A stretch of DNA of 64,000 nt from an uncultured Lachnospiraceae bacterium (GCA_910588845.1 CAJURU010000018.1:1-64000); one strand, 5' to 3'; counted from the first letter of the stretch, positions 1 through 9,748 are shown. The notes: generated by a model from the letters alone, not told the origin. Numbers and translations are program-made.

Positions 1-41
1 CTCAAACGACTGTTATCAATTTGTTATCAAAAGACCTTTCC

Positions 42-83
42 AAAGTCCGCAAACCAGCATAAACACTGGCTTTGCGGACTTTT
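42..83 (-). terminator. Rho-independent terminator of guaA
   Basis: A 12-bp stem (AAAGTCCGCAAA paired with TTTGCGGACTTT) carries an inner CCAG/CTGG pair and a short loop just past the guaA stop codon. Both flanks are T/A rich, so it could also stop transcription arriving from the left. Confidence 0.8.
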
Positions 84-88
84 CCTAT

Positions 89-1630
89 CTACTCGAACTC
101 AATCGTCCCCGGCGGCTTCCCAGTACAATCATAAACTACCCGATTGACCCCTTTAACCTCATTTACAATTCTATTTGTCACTTTACCCAAAACCTCCCAC
201 GGAAGCTGCGCCGCCTCCGCCGTCATAAAATCGCTTGTATTCACTGCCCGGAGAGCGACAGCATAATCATAGGTTCTAAAATCCCCCATTACGCCTACTG
301 AGCGCATATTCGTCAAAGCTGCAAAATACTGCCCAAGCCCTTTATCAAGGCCAGCTTTCGCAATCTCCTCCCGGTAAATATAATCCGCCTCCTGGACGAT
401 TTTTACCTTTTCCTCCGTAACCTCCCCGATAATACGGATACCAAGCCCCGGTCCCGGGAACGGCTGACGGAATACCAAATGTTGTGGAATACCAAGTTCT
501 AATCCGGCTTTGCGCACTTCATCCTTAAAAAGCATACGCAGAGGTTCAATAATTTCCTTGAAGTCTACTACGTCAGGAAGCCCGCCTACATTATGGTGAG
601 ACTTAATAACTGCGGATTTGCCAAGACCAGATTCAATGACATCCGGGTAAATTGTACCTTGTACAAGGAAATCTACCGCTCCAATTTTCTTAGCTTCTTC
701 TTCAAACACACGGATAAATTCAGCGCCAATAATCTTACGTTTCTCTTCCGGCTCTGTAATGCCCTTCAATTTATCATAATAACGCTGCTGCGCATTTACA
801 CGGATGAAATTGAGTTCATAATCTCCATCAGGGCCAAATACCGCCTCCACTTCATCCCCTTCATTCTTGCGCAGAAGGCCATGATCTACAAATACACAGG
901 TTAGCTGTTTGCCAACAGCTTTCGAGAGCAGCACCGCTGCCACAGAAGAATCCACACCACCCGATAATGCACAAAGCACCTTGCCATTTCCAATCTGCTC
1001 ACGCAGGCTGGCAATCGTGGTCTCCACAAACGAATCCATCTTCCAGTCACCGGAACAGCCGCAAACTTTATAAACAAAATTAGCGAGCATCTTCATTCCT
1101 TCTGTCGTATGCATGACTTCCGGGTGAAACTGTGTCGCATATAATTGGCGCTCCGGGCATGCCATAGCAGCCACCGGACATACAGACGTATGCGCTGTTA
1201 CATGAAAACCTTCCGGAGCCGTCTCAATATAATCGGTGTGGCTCATCCAACAAACTGTCTTAGCGGACACTCCCTCAAAAAGTACATCTGAAGTATCTAT
1301 TTCCACTTCTGTGTGCCCATACTCGCTGACTGGAGCCGTCTTGACACTGCCTCCCAAAGTATACGCCATCAGCTGAGAGCCATAGCAAATACCAAGAATC
1401 GGAATTCCCAATTCAAATATATCTTTTTGATAACGCGGTGATGTTTCAGCATAAACGCTGTTAGGCCCTCCGGTAAAAATAATCCCTTTCGGCTGCATCG
1501 CTTTAATCTCATCCAAACTCACAGTATATGGCTTCACTTCACAATAAACATTGCACTCCCGCACACGCCTCGCAATAAGCTGGTTATACTGCCCGCCAAA
1601 ATCAAGCACAATCACTGTCTCTTTTATCAA
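89..1630 (-). CDS. guaA: GMP synthase (glutamine-hydrolysing)
   Basis: Converts XMP to GMP using glutamine and ATP, the last step of guanine nucleotide synthesis in the cytosol. The 513-residue product has the normal length. The N-terminal class I glutamine amidotransferase shows the nucleophile Cys82 in GICYGSQ and the His169/Glu171 pair in QFHPEV. The ATP pyrophosphatase P-loop SGGVDSS follows at about 223-229, and the C-terminal dimerisation domain ends with the conserved KPPGTIEFE. The start is TTG, chosen because AGGAGG lies 8 nt upstream and the protein begins in the usual way (MIKETVIVLDFGGQ). It appears to be a single-gene unit with its own promoter and terminator. No purine riboswitch was seen in the leader. 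Confidence 0.97.
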   Translation of the reverse strand: MIKETVIVLDFGGQYNQLIARRVRECNVYCEVKPYTVSLDEIKAMQPKGIIFTGGPNSVYAETSPRYQKDIFELGIPILGICYGSQLMAYTLGGSVKTAPVSEYGHTEVEIDTSDVLFEGVSAKTVCWMSHTDYIETAPEGFHVTAHTSVCPVAAMACPERQLYATQFHPEVMHTTEGMKMLANFVYKVCGCSGDWKMDSFVETTIASLREQIGNGKVLCALSGGVDSSVAAVLLSKAVGKQLTCVFVDHGLLRKNEGDEVEAVFGPDGDYELNFIRVNAQQRYYDKLKGITEPEEKRKIIGAEFIRVFEEEAKKIGAVDFLVQGTIYPDVIESGLGKSAVIKSHHNVGGLPDVVDFKEIIEPLRMLFKDEVRKAGLELGIPQHLVFRQPFPGPGLGIRIIGEVTEEKVKIVQEADYIYREEIAKAGLDKGLGQYFAALTNMRSVGVMGDFRTYDYAVALRAVNTSDFMTAEAAQLPWEVLGKVTNRIVNEVKGVNRVVYDCTGKPPGTIEFE

Positions 1631-1704
1631 CGTTTTTTCCTCCTGTATTTTCCATTCCTGGACAATTTAACTGAAACAGCTTCAGACTTTTATATCTTTT
1701 CCTC

Positions 1705-1733
1705 ATTATAAGGGAGGCCGCTCACATTTACAA
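1705..1733 (-). promoter_or_regulatory. sigma-A promoter of guaA
   Basis: On the minus strand, TTGTAA and TATAAT are separated by 17 nt. The -10 box lies about 75 nt upstream of the TTG start. Confidence 0.65.
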
Positions 1734-1748
1734 GAGAAATATCACATT

Positions 1749-3749
1749 TTACTTCATCCCCTGCTTACTGTTGCGGTACTGTACCGGTGTCTCGTCATAT
1801 TTCTTCTTAAACAAACGGTTAAAATGCTCCACGTTCTGATATCCTACGCTGTCTGCAATGCTTTCCACAGTCATGCTGGTGTTTTTAAGCAGTGTTCTCG
1901 CCTTTTTCATACGGACATTTTTAACTATCTCACTAAACGTCTTATCAGATTTTTCCTTAATATACTTTGACAAGTACGGTTTAGATAAATGCATTTTTTC
2001 TGCCAGTTCGTCCAGCGTAACCGTCAGGTAATTTTCCTGGATATAATTCATAATCTCATTCAGCCGCTCGTCCCGACACTGCCCAGTTTCTTTAATATGC
2101 TCTAACTTATTTACCGCCACACACAATGCCTCAATGGAAGATGATATAATATCTTCATCTACTCCCACGCCCCAGAAAAGCTGGTTATTATGGGAAATCC
2201 CTACATAGGAAACCGCCTTGGCCGATGACCCCCGGGACAGAGAGTGCTCTTCATAGACAGACAACTCATAGCTGACATTAAAATACTGCTTCAACGCATT
2301 ACTCACCGCATCCAAACGTCCATTTCCATTTCCGGTAACGGTACGCACCTGCCCTCCATGGGAAAGCACTGCCTCCGCCACAATACCGTCTTTCTGCCTG
2401 AAATGACATTCTGGTATCTGGAAATGCGGCATATTATTCACATAATGCTCCTCAAAAATCTGATAAACCAACTGCGGCGACAATTCCATATGACGGCGGT
2501 CCGAAATCCCTTTTACCGTGTAACCGACTTCCTCACGCATTCTCTCTGGAATAGTAATTCCATAATTCTGTTTAAGAATATAGGCAACCCCGCCCTTGCC
2601 GGACTGGCTGTTAATGCGGATTACATCTGAATCGTAGGTGCGTCCCACATCTTTGGGGTCAATCGGCAGATACGGTACTGTCCACGGCCCCTGCGGGTTC
2701 TTCTCACGACACGCCATGCCCTTGGCAATCGCATCCTGATGGGAACCTGAAAATGCTGTGAATACCAATTCTCCCGCATAAGGCTGGCGAGGTGAAACCT
2801 GCATACGCGTACACCTCTCATACGTCTCAGCAATCTTAGACATATTACTGAAATCCAATTTAGGATCGACACCATGGGAAAACATATTCATGGCAAGCGT
2901 CACAATATCTACATTTCCGGTGCGCTCTCCATTTCCAAATAAGGTGCCCTCAATCCTGTCGGCGCCAGCAAGTATTCCAAACTCTGCATCGCAGATTCCC
3001 ACACCGCGGTCATTATGCGGGTGAAGGGAAAGCACAACATTTTCACGATAGCGCATATGTTTGCTCATATATTCAACCTGTCCTGCAAAGATATGGGGCA
3101 TAGCATTTTCCACCGTGGTCGGGAGGTTGATAATCGCCTTTCTTTCCGGCGTCGGCTTCCACACATCGAGCACCGCGTTGCAGACCTCCAACGCATAATC
3201 AACTTCCGTCCCCGAAAAACTTTCCGGGCTGTACTCAAAAGTAAAATTACCCTCCGTCTCATCGGCAAGTTCTTTTAACAGCACTGCGCCTTCCACAGCA
3301 ATTCTCTTAATTTCCTCCCTACTCTTGTGGAATACCTGCTCCCTTTGCGCCAAAGAAGTCGAATTATATAAATGTACGACCGCATGCGGCGCGCCCTTTA
3401 CCGCCTCAAACGTCTTGCGGATAATATGTTCTCTTGCCTGAGTCAACACCTGCACTGTCACGTCGTCGGGTATCATATTACGCTCAATCAAGGCGCGCAT
3501 AAAGTTATATTCCGTGTCCGATGCCGCAGGAAATCCCACCTCGATTTCCTTAAACCCAACATCCACTAAAAGTTGGAAAAACTCTAACTTCTCATCTAAA
3601 CTCATCGGCTCAATCAATGCCTGATTACCATCCCGCAAATCAACGCTGCACCAGATGGGCGGTTTTGTAATATATTCCTTTTTCACCCAATCATACGTTA
3701 CCTCAGGCGGCATAAAATATTGTCTCTGATACTTTTCAAAATTCTGCAT
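1749..3749 (-). CDS. leuA: 2-isopropylmalate synthase fused to an AraC-type DNA-binding domain
   Basis: Condenses acetyl-CoA with 2-oxoisovalerate, the first committed step of leucine synthesis. Residues 1 to about 545 form a complete type-2 LeuA: HMGL-like barrel with the metal/substrate motif VDLRDGNQ at 36-43, HPHNDRG, then the LeuA dimer/regulatory domain (GNGNGRLDAVSNAL). Residues about 563-660 form a full AraC/XylS double helix-turn-helix (LDELAEKMHLSKPYLSKYI and VESIADSVGYQNVEHFNRLF). LeuA enzymes usually stop near 560 residues, so the tail is an addition. The frame is continuous, with no sign of two joined genes. Start ATG has GGAGG 8 nt upstream. A Leu-type T-box leader precedes it. 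Whether the tail binds DNA, and where, is unknown. Confidence 0.93.
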   Translation of the reverse strand: MQNFEKYQRQYFMPPEVTYDWVKKEYITKPPIWCSVDLRDGNQALIEPMSLDEKLEFFQLLVDVGFKEIEVGFPAASDTEYNFMRALIERNMIPDDVTVQVLTQAREHIIRKTFEAVKGAPHAVVHLYNSTSLAQREQVFHKSREEIKRIAVEGAVLLKELADETEGNFTFEYSPESFSGTEVDYALEVCNAVLDVWKPTPERKAIINLPTTVENAMPHIFAGQVEYMSKHMRYRENVVLSLHPHNDRGVGICDAEFGILAGADRIEGTLFGNGERTGNVDIVTLAMNMFSHGVDPKLDFSNMSKIAETYERCTRMQVSPRQPYAGELVFTAFSGSHQDAIAKGMACREKNPQGPWTVPYLPIDPKDVGRTYDSDVIRINSQSGKGGVAYILKQNYGITIPERMREEVGYTVKGISDRRHMELSPQLVYQIFEEHYVNNMPHFQIPECHFRQKDGIVAEAVLSHGGQVRTVTGNGNGRLDAVSNALKQYFNVSYELSVYEEHSLSRGSSAKAVSYVGISHNNQLFWGVGVDEDIISSSIEALCVAVNKLEHIKETGQCRDERLNEIMNYIQENYLTVTLDELAEKMHLSKPYLSKYIKEKSDKTFSEIVKNVRMKKARTLLKNTSMTVESIADSVGYQNVEHFNRLFKKKYDETPVQYRNSKQGMK

Positions 3750-3794
3750 AATTCATTCCTCCGTAATCATATAAATTGCACAAATAAATTTTCT

Positions 3795-4235
3795 TAAATT
3801 AACCAAAAAAATCCTTCGCATCCATTATCGCAACGATAATAGAGACGAAAGATAACTTAATCCCGCGCGGTACCACTCTACTTCATGTTTCCATGCTCTC
3901 ATCTGCACTCTGCGTTCGCCCTTATAACCTACACATCTTCTGGCATCCGCTTCTATGCATATCCCTGTAACGGGAGAACCCGTCCTGGCTTACTTTTCCT
4001 AACAGAAGCAATACTTGTCCTTCTCTTTCCAAAATTAATTGCTTAACAAATATTTTACTGTCCAATCTGGGTAATCATCAACAGATATACCCACTGTAAG
4101 GTTAAATTTTCAGCCGGAAGCTCCAAGGCCAGTTCACTGTTTCACCGCCGCCATCTTCCACCACCGATAGCTCTCTGTAAGCTCCTCCACAGCTACTCTT
4201 CCTTTTCTGCGCTTTTCACGAGTTTTATCTTAACA
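3795..4235 (-). promoter_or_regulatory. T-box leader (tRNA-Leu) of leuA
   Basis: The T-box core AGAGTGGTACCGCG is on the minus strand at 3866-3879. Upstream, Stem I elements (AGAGAG, GGTGGTGGAAG) and the specifier context GTGAA-CTG-GCCTTGGAG place a CTG (Leu) specifier at 4130-4132. Downstream, an imperfect stem of about 20 bp (ATCTTTCG... with ...CGAAGGAT) followed by TTTTTTT forms the terminator. Uncharged tRNA-Leu would allow read-through into leuA. I could not place the promoter with confidence; an ATACAA/TTGTAT inverted repeat lies at about 4236-4255. Confidence 0.9.
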
Positions 4236-4372
4236 TACAAAAAACTTCTTGTATAGTGATAAATTTAATCATTTTCATTGATTTATCTTACTATTTTTGT
4301 GCAAATTTGATACATTTACTTCCTGAAAAATTCTGCCAAAGCCGCTTTCTATTTTCCTCCAAAGGGCTGTTC

Positions 4373-4633
4373 TCAGACAGCCCCTTTTTGATGAAGATAT
4401 TTTTCTCTGGTCGCCAAACCTCCCCTGATATGACGCTCTGACTTATTTACATCCAGAACCTTTCGCGCCTGGGAAGCGAGGGTGGGATTAATCTGGACAA
4501 GGCGTTCTGTGACATCCTTATGTACCGTACTCTTACTGATACCAAATTTTTTAGCCGTCTGGCGCACTGTAGCATTCTCCTCAATTATATAATTAGCAAT
4601 ATTAATTGCCCGTTCTTCTATGTACCCTTTCAA
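4373..4633 (-). CDS. spoIIID: Sporulation transcriptional regulator SpoIIID
   Basis: Small DNA-binding regulator of the mother-cell programme. The 86-residue product is the usual size. It holds the family helix-turn-helix VRQTAKKFGISKSTVHKDV followed by the basic RHIRGGLAT segment. I chose TTG at 4633, giving MKGYIEERAINIANYI, which aligns end to end with SpoIIID proteins and has GAGGGA 6 nt upstream. A longer ORF using upstream ATGs lacks a ribosome site and would put the promoter inside the gene. A GGGCTGT/ACAGCCC hairpin overlaps the stop codon and may act as a weak terminator. Together with dpaAB it shows the organism makes spores. Confidence 0.93.
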   Translation of the reverse strand: MKGYIEERAINIANYIIEENATVRQTAKKFGISKSTVHKDVTERLVQINPTLASQARKVLDVNKSERHIRGGLATREKYLHQKGAV

Positions 4634-4663
4634 CGAAATTCCCTCATACATTGCTTTTTTTAT

Positions 4664-4692
4664 AATGTATGAGGCATTCACCACAGTTATGA
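4664..4692 (-). promoter_or_regulatory. sigma-E-like promoter of spoIIID
   Basis: On the minus strand, CATACATT (4664-4671) matches the sigma-E -10 consensus CATACAnT. TCATAAC at 4686-4692 fits the -35 element at 14-nt spacing. In Bacillus subtilis spoIIID is transcribed by sigma-E, so position and sequence agree. The -10 box forms the left part of an 11-bp perfect inverted repeat (4642-4652 with 4664-4674) whose other half covers the ribosome site. Confidence 0.6.
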
Positions 4693-4952
4693 CAATGGCT
4701 TTACCTGATATTCTATCCCTCATAAAGCTGCATTTATCCGCTATTCCTTATTTCCGTCTTCTGCAAATAAATACGCGAATAGTCAAGTTCTCACTCTCCT
4801 CAGCAATATTAACATTTTGCACAAAGAATTATTATCAAATAATCATTGCGAGACCTATTTTATATATAAATTTTCCAAAAAATTATGCCTTTTCAATTTC
4901 TCCTTCGTAAATTTTTTACAACTAAAAAACCTATTAAATTATATTTTATATA

Positions 4953-4980
4953 TTGCTTTTTTGATAAAAAGTACTATAAT
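4953..4980 (+). promoter_or_regulatory. Possible sigma-A promoter of the chemoreceptor gene
   Basis: TTGCTT, 16 nt, TATAAT on the plus strand, about 125 nt upstream of the chemoreceptor ATG. An alternative pair is TTGATA (4961) with ATTATG at 17 nt. No sigma-28 motif or c-di-GMP riboswitch was recognised in the leader. Confidence 0.45.
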
Positions 4981-5105
4981 TATATTATGACGTTACAACC
5001 ATTTCACGAAATCTTCACAGAAAATTACAGTGATATTTCTATACTGAATTATTTTCCTGTGTCAGAAATGACCCATGTAACAATACCAAAGGGGGCGCAT
5101 TACAA

Positions 5106-6812
5106 ATGAATTATGAAGAAAACATTGAAAAACGGCTTACTAAGTCATTTTTCAAGATAGCAGCCATTATGGCGGCAGTAGTAATTTTTACTCTGATTTC
5201 CCTGTTCGTCATATCAAACAGGTATTCCCATGCATTAAAGAATTTCGGTTTTGCACAGGGTGACATAGGAACGGCAATGTTTGAGTTTGCTGATCTCCGC
5301 TCGTCGCTGCGTGCAGCAATTGGTTATGATGATGCAGATGCAATCGAAACCGTGGTAGCACAACACGCGGAACTCAAAGATGCTTTTGAAGAATCTTTCG
5401 CCAAAATTGAGAACACTATCGTATCGAAAAGCGGCAGGGCTACCTACGATGAAATTAAATCCGAACTGGACGCATACTGGGAACTGGATGCCAAAATCAT
5501 GGATCTTGGAGCAACCACAGATCGGGAGCTCTGTAAGCAGGCACAGGATATTGCGTTGAACGAATTGGCGCCTATTTATCAAAGCATTTACGATCAGATG
5601 GCAGAGCTTTTAGAGGTAAAAGTCAAAGAAGGCAACGCCCTGTCTCTGATGCTTAACATATCATTGTGGGTTCTCATAGTTGTTATTATTATCGTCATTG
5701 CTGTAACTATGGTATTATCCACCAAACTCGGCAAGCGGTTTTCTAAGAGAATCTCCGACCCCCTCAGCAGTCTGGGAGCGCGTTTCAAAACGTTTGCCGA
5801 AGGTGAGCTGACATCGCCTTTCCCATTGATTAAAACCGGCGATGAGATAGAAGCCATTGAAAAAGACGCCATGGAGATGGCCGATAAATTAGATGAAATT
5901 ATCTTTGATATCGAAGGTATATTAAGCGAGATGGCAAGCGGCAATTATGCGGTTAAATCCAACGCTGAGACACGCTATACCGGCGATTTCAAGAAATTAT
6001 ACAATTCGATGCGTGCGTTACGGAATCAAATGTCCGAGACATTATCATCCATCGGAGACGTTTCCACACAGGTTTCTGCCGGTTCTGATTCATTGGCACA
6101 GGCCTCACAAGCCCTTGCAGAAGGAGCTACAGACCAGAGTATCTCCGTTCAAGAACTGCATGAAACGATTTCAGATGTTACCGCTAATATAGAAAACGGC
6201 GCCAAAAATGCAGATGAATCTTATGAGAAGGCACAGCTCTATGCAAGCGAAGCAGACAATACGCGTCAGGAAATGAACAGCATGATGGCCGCTATGGAAC
6301 GCATCAATACCGCTACAACCGGCATTGGAAATATTATTTCTGAAATTGAATCTATTGCCTCTCAGACAAACCTCTTATCTCTGAACGCCTCCATAGAGGC
6401 TGCCAGAGCAGGAGAATCCGGGCGCGGATTTGCCGTTGTCGCCGATGAAATCAGAGAGCTGGCAAACCAGAGCGCACAGGCGGCAGTAGATACGAGAGAA
6501 TTAATCGAAAAATCTATCAGCGAGGTCAATGAAGGAAACCGAGCGGCAGAACACGCTGCCAACGCCATCCAGTCCGTCATAGAGGGCATCAAGGAGACCG
6601 CCGATTTCTCCAGAAACTTAAAGACAATGATGGAAAACCAGACAGAATCCATGCGGCGCGTAGAATCCGGTATCAATGTGATCTCAGAAGTTATACAGAG
6701 CAACGCCGCTACAGCTGAAGAATCTGCGGCAACTAGCGAGGAATTATCTGCACAGGCATCTGTTCTGGATGAACTGATTGGACATTTCGTGCTGCCAGAA
6801 AGAGAAGAGTAA
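5106..6812 (+). CDS. Methyl-accepting chemotaxis protein
   Basis: Membrane chemoreceptor that signals to CheA/CheW. The 568-residue protein has a first membrane helix at about 17-38, an extracellular helical (four-helix-bundle type) sensor domain of about 145 residues, a second membrane helix at about 183-205, a HAMP domain, and a cytoplasmic signalling hairpin. The hairpin tip is classical: LSLNASIEAARAGESGRGF and AVVADEIRELANQS. The ligand cannot be told from the sequence. Start ATG follows AAGGGGG at a proper distance. It is monocistronic, divergent from spoIIID, and ends in a strong terminator. No C-terminal pentapeptide for CheR binding is present. Confidence 0.93.
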   Translation: MNYEENIEKRLTKSFFKIAAIMAAVVIFTLISLFVISNRYSHALKNFGFAQGDIGTAMFEFADLRSSLRAAIGYDDADAIETVVAQHAELKDAFEESFAKIENTIVSKSGRATYDEIKSELDAYWELDAKIMDLGATTDRELCKQAQDIALNELAPIYQSIYDQMAELLEVKVKEGNALSLMLNISLWVLIVVIIIVIAVTMVLSTKLGKRFSKRISDPLSSLGARFKTFAEGELTSPFPLIKTGDEIEAIEKDAMEMADKLDEIIFDIEGILSEMASGNYAVKSNAETRYTGDFKKLYNSMRALRNQMSETLSSIGDVSTQVSAGSDSLAQASQALAEGATDQSISVQELHETISDVTANIENGAKNADESYEKAQLYASEADNTRQEMNSMMAAMERINTATTGIGNIISEIESIASQTNLLSLNASIEAARAGESGRGFAVVADEIRELANQSAQAAVDTRELIEKSISEVNEGNRAAEHAANAIQSVIEGIKETADFSRNLKTMMENQTESMRRVESGINVISEVIQSNAATAEESAATSEELSAQASVLDELIGHFVLPEREE

Positions 6813-6826
6813 TCATCTACATATAG

Positions 6827-6862
6827 AAAGCCAGCTGAGTACGTCGTCAGCTGGCTTTTTTA
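6827..6862 (+). terminator. Rho-independent terminator of the chemoreceptor gene
   Basis: AAAGCCAGCTGA pairs with TCAGCTGGCTTT around an 8-nt loop and is followed by a T run, 15 nt after the stop codon. Confidence 0.9.
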
Positions 6863-6969
6863 ATACCATGCGCCATGCAATAATACTGCACGGCGCCTTT
6901 TTTCTATTTTGCTTCTTACAGTCTTAGTAAATTTCAGCAATTATTCATTATTGGCTATAATAGTTCAAC

Positions 6970-9534
6970 CTATTTTCTACCACAGCACTGCTTGTATTTC
7001 TTACCGCTTCCACAAGGACATGGATCATTGGGATATACTTTCGCACTCTCTCGCTTCTTAGGTCCTTTGGGCCCTGAATCATCGCGGTTGGTGCCCGTAA
7101 CTTTCGCTACCTGCTCGCGCTCCACCTTCTGCTCAATGCGTACATGGAACAGAAGCCGTACCGTATCTTCCTGAATATTAGCGATCATGCCGTCAAACAT
7201 ATCGTAACCGCTCATCTTATACTCAACCAGCGGATCTCTCTGCCCATATGCCTGTAAGCCGATTCCCTGGCGAAGCTGATCCATATCATCAATATGAGCC
7301 ATCCATTTACGGTCGATAACTTTTAAGAGAATTACGCGCTCCAACTCACGCACAGCCTCCGGTTCTGGGAATTCCGCTTCCTTCATCTCATAAGCCTTTA
7401 CCGCCTGTTCCTTGAGCTTATGTTTGAGCTCATTGACATTAATTCCCTGCACATCCTCCGCCGTCACTGCATTCAATGGGATAATGGGAATCAGCAGCTG
7501 GTTCAGCTCATTCAAATCCCACTCTTCACTGTCCTGATCCGCTGAGATACAGGTATCTACCGTATTCTCTACACGGTCCGTAATCATCTTATAAATTACA
7601 TCGCGCATACTCTCGCCATCGAGCACCCGCCGGCGTTCCGCATAGATAATCTCTCTCTGTTCATTCATAACCTGGTCATATTCCAGCAAATTCTTACGGA
7701 TACCAAAGTTATTGCTCTCAATCTTCATCTGTGCCTTCTCGATCGCATTGGTGAGCATCTTATGCTGAATCTGCTCGTTTTCCGGCACGCCCAAAGTATT
7801 AAACATATTCATCAATTTTTCAGAGCCGAACAGGCGCATCAAATCGTCTTCCAGAGAAATAAAGAATTTTGATTCTCCCGGGTCGCCCTGCCGCCCGGAA
7901 CGTCCGCGCAGCTGATTGTCAATACGCCGGGATTCATGGCGCTCCGTACCGATTATCTTAAGTCCGCCTGCCGCCTTGGCATCATCGTCCAGCTTTATAT
8001 CCGTACCACGTCCCGCCATATTGGTAGCAATGGTAACAGCTCCATGCTGTCCTGCCTCCGCAACAATCTCAGCCTCAATCTCATGAAATTTCGCATTCAG
8101 GACTTTATGCTGGATTCCTTCTCGTTTGAGCATACCGCTTAACAGTTCTGAAGTCTCAATTGTAATCGTACCCACAAGCACCGGCTGACCCTTGGCATGA
8201 GCTTCTTTAATCTCATCCACTACCGCATGGAATTTCTCTTTCTTGGTCTTATAAACGGCATCCTGCAAATCCTTTCTTTGCACGGGCTTATTGGTGGGGA
8301 TCTCGATTACGTCCATACCGTAAATATCACGGAACTCTTTTTCCTCCGTGAGAGCCGTACCGGTCATACCGGCCTTCTTATCATATTTATTAAAGAAATT
8401 CTGGAACGTAATCGTGGCCAGCGTTTTGCTCTCCCGCTTCACCTTCACATGCTCTTTGGCCTCAATCGCCTGGTGAAGACCGTCAGAATAACGGCGGCCT
8501 GGCATAATACGCCCGGTAAATTCGTCTACGATCACAACCTTCTCGTCCTGCACCACATAATCCTGGTCGCGGAACATCAGGTGATGGGCACGAAGAGCCA
8601 GAATCACATTATGCTGAATTTCCAGATTTTCAGCATCCGCAAGATTCTCAATGCGGAAAAATTTCTCAACCTTCTTCACACCTTGTTCGGTCAGACTGAC
8701 AACTTTATCCTTCTCATTGACGATAAAGTCTCCGTTCTCCTCACGTTCCACGCCCATAATAGCGTCCATTTTGCTGAATTCAGGCATGTCCTCGCCGCGC
8801 ACCAGCTGTCTTGCCAAAATATCGCTGGCTTCATAAAGGCTGGTAGATTTACCGCTCTGGCCGGAAATAATCAACGGTGTCCGCGCCTCGTCAATCAGCA
8901 CAGAGTCCACCTCGTCAATGATAGCATAATGAAGATCACGCTGCACAAGCTGTTCCTTATAAATTACCATATTGTCACGCAGATAATCAAAGCCCAGCTC
9001 ATTGTTCGTCACATATGTGATATCGCAGTTATACGCTTCGCGGCGTTCGTCATTATCCATGGAATTGAGTACAACTCCGACAGTCAATCCCAGAAATTCA
9101 TGAACCTTCCCCATCCACTCCGCATCACGATTAGCCAGATAATCATTGACAGTTACAATATGCACGCCTTTGCCTTCCAAGGCATTGAGATATGCCGGCA
9201 AAGTAGATACTAAGGTCTTACCTTCACCTGTCTTCATCTCCGCAATACGTCCCTGGTGCAAAATAATGCCGCCGATTAACTGAACCCGGTAATGCTCCAA
9301 ACCAATCGATCTCCTGGCAGCCTCCCGGACAGTTGCATAAGCCTCCGGAAGAATCTGATCCAATGTCTCGCCTTCTCCCAACCGCTTCTTAAATTCCTTC
9401 GTCCTATCTTTCAACTGTTCATCTGTCAGCTCCATCATAGCGGGACGGTAGGACTCAATCTTATCCACAATAGGATAAACTCTCTTTAGCTCCCGCTCGC
9501 TGTGTGTACCAAACATTTTACTTATAATACTCAT
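6970..9534 (-). CDS. secA: Preprotein translocase ATPase SecA
   Basis: Motor ATPase of the Sec export channel. The 854-residue product is standard length. It shows the Walker A KTGEGKT at 101-107, the DEVD box at 206-209, the conserved GRGTDIKL and RIDNQLRGRSGRQGD helicase motifs, and a C-terminal zinc-binding SEC-C motif (CPCGSGKKYKQCC). Start ATG has AGGAG 7 nt upstream. In many Clostridia secA sits between hpf/raiA and prfB. Here neither neighbour is present: the upstream side carries a divergent, apparently non-coding transcript. Confidence 0.98.
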   Translation of the reverse strand: MSIISKMFGTHSERELKRVYPIVDKIESYRPAMMELTDEQLKDRTKEFKKRLGEGETLDQILPEAYATVREAARRSIGLEHYRVQLIGGIILHQGRIAEMKTGEGKTLVSTLPAYLNALEGKGVHIVTVNDYLANRDAEWMGKVHEFLGLTVGVVLNSMDNDERREAYNCDITYVTNNELGFDYLRDNMVIYKEQLVQRDLHYAIIDEVDSVLIDEARTPLIISGQSGKSTSLYEASDILARQLVRGEDMPEFSKMDAIMGVEREENGDFIVNEKDKVVSLTEQGVKKVEKFFRIENLADAENLEIQHNVILALRAHHLMFRDQDYVVQDEKVVIVDEFTGRIMPGRRYSDGLHQAIEAKEHVKVKRESKTLATITFQNFFNKYDKKAGMTGTALTEEKEFRDIYGMDVIEIPTNKPVQRKDLQDAVYKTKKEKFHAVVDEIKEAHAKGQPVLVGTITIETSELLSGMLKREGIQHKVLNAKFHEIEAEIVAEAGQHGAVTIATNMAGRGTDIKLDDDAKAAGGLKIIGTERHESRRIDNQLRGRSGRQGDPGESKFFISLEDDLMRLFGSEKLMNMFNTLGVPENEQIQHKMLTNAIEKAQMKIESNNFGIRKNLLEYDQVMNEQREIIYAERRRVLDGESMRDVIYKMITDRVENTVDTCISADQDSEEWDLNELNQLLIPIIPLNAVTAEDVQGINVNELKHKLKEQAVKAYEMKEAEFPEPEAVRELERVILLKVIDRKWMAHIDDMDQLRQGIGLQAYGQRDPLVEYKMSGYDMFDGMIANIQEDTVRLLFHVRIEQKVEREQVAKVTGTNRDDSGPKGPKKRESAKVYPNDPCPCGSGKKYKQCCGRK

Positions 9535-9748
9535 ACAAATGCTCCTATACTCTTCTGGCAGAACCCTGCCATATCTTTATCCCGCATACACGGACAACTT
9601 CTTACATTGTATCACTTTCCATGCTGTTAAACAATACACAATCCCATGAACGAATTATGAACTTTTTATAAATTGTCAGAATTTTCTTATGCTTATATAT
9701 TTTATTTTAATTATAAGTATCTTTAATGCATTTTTTACAAAAAACTTA

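Noticed and set aside
4981..5105. c-di-GMP riboswitch upstream of the chemoreceptor
   Set aside because: The conserved GEMM core elements and tetraloop receptor could not be found.
4885..5109. 74-codon ORF before the chemoreceptor gene
   Set aside because: AT-rich leader with no ribosome site; product is low-complexity hydrophobic.
8197..9213. 338-codon plus-strand ORF inside secA
   Set aside because: It is antisense to a well conserved part of secA, has no ribosome site and its product looks random; long antisense frames are common in this strand composition.
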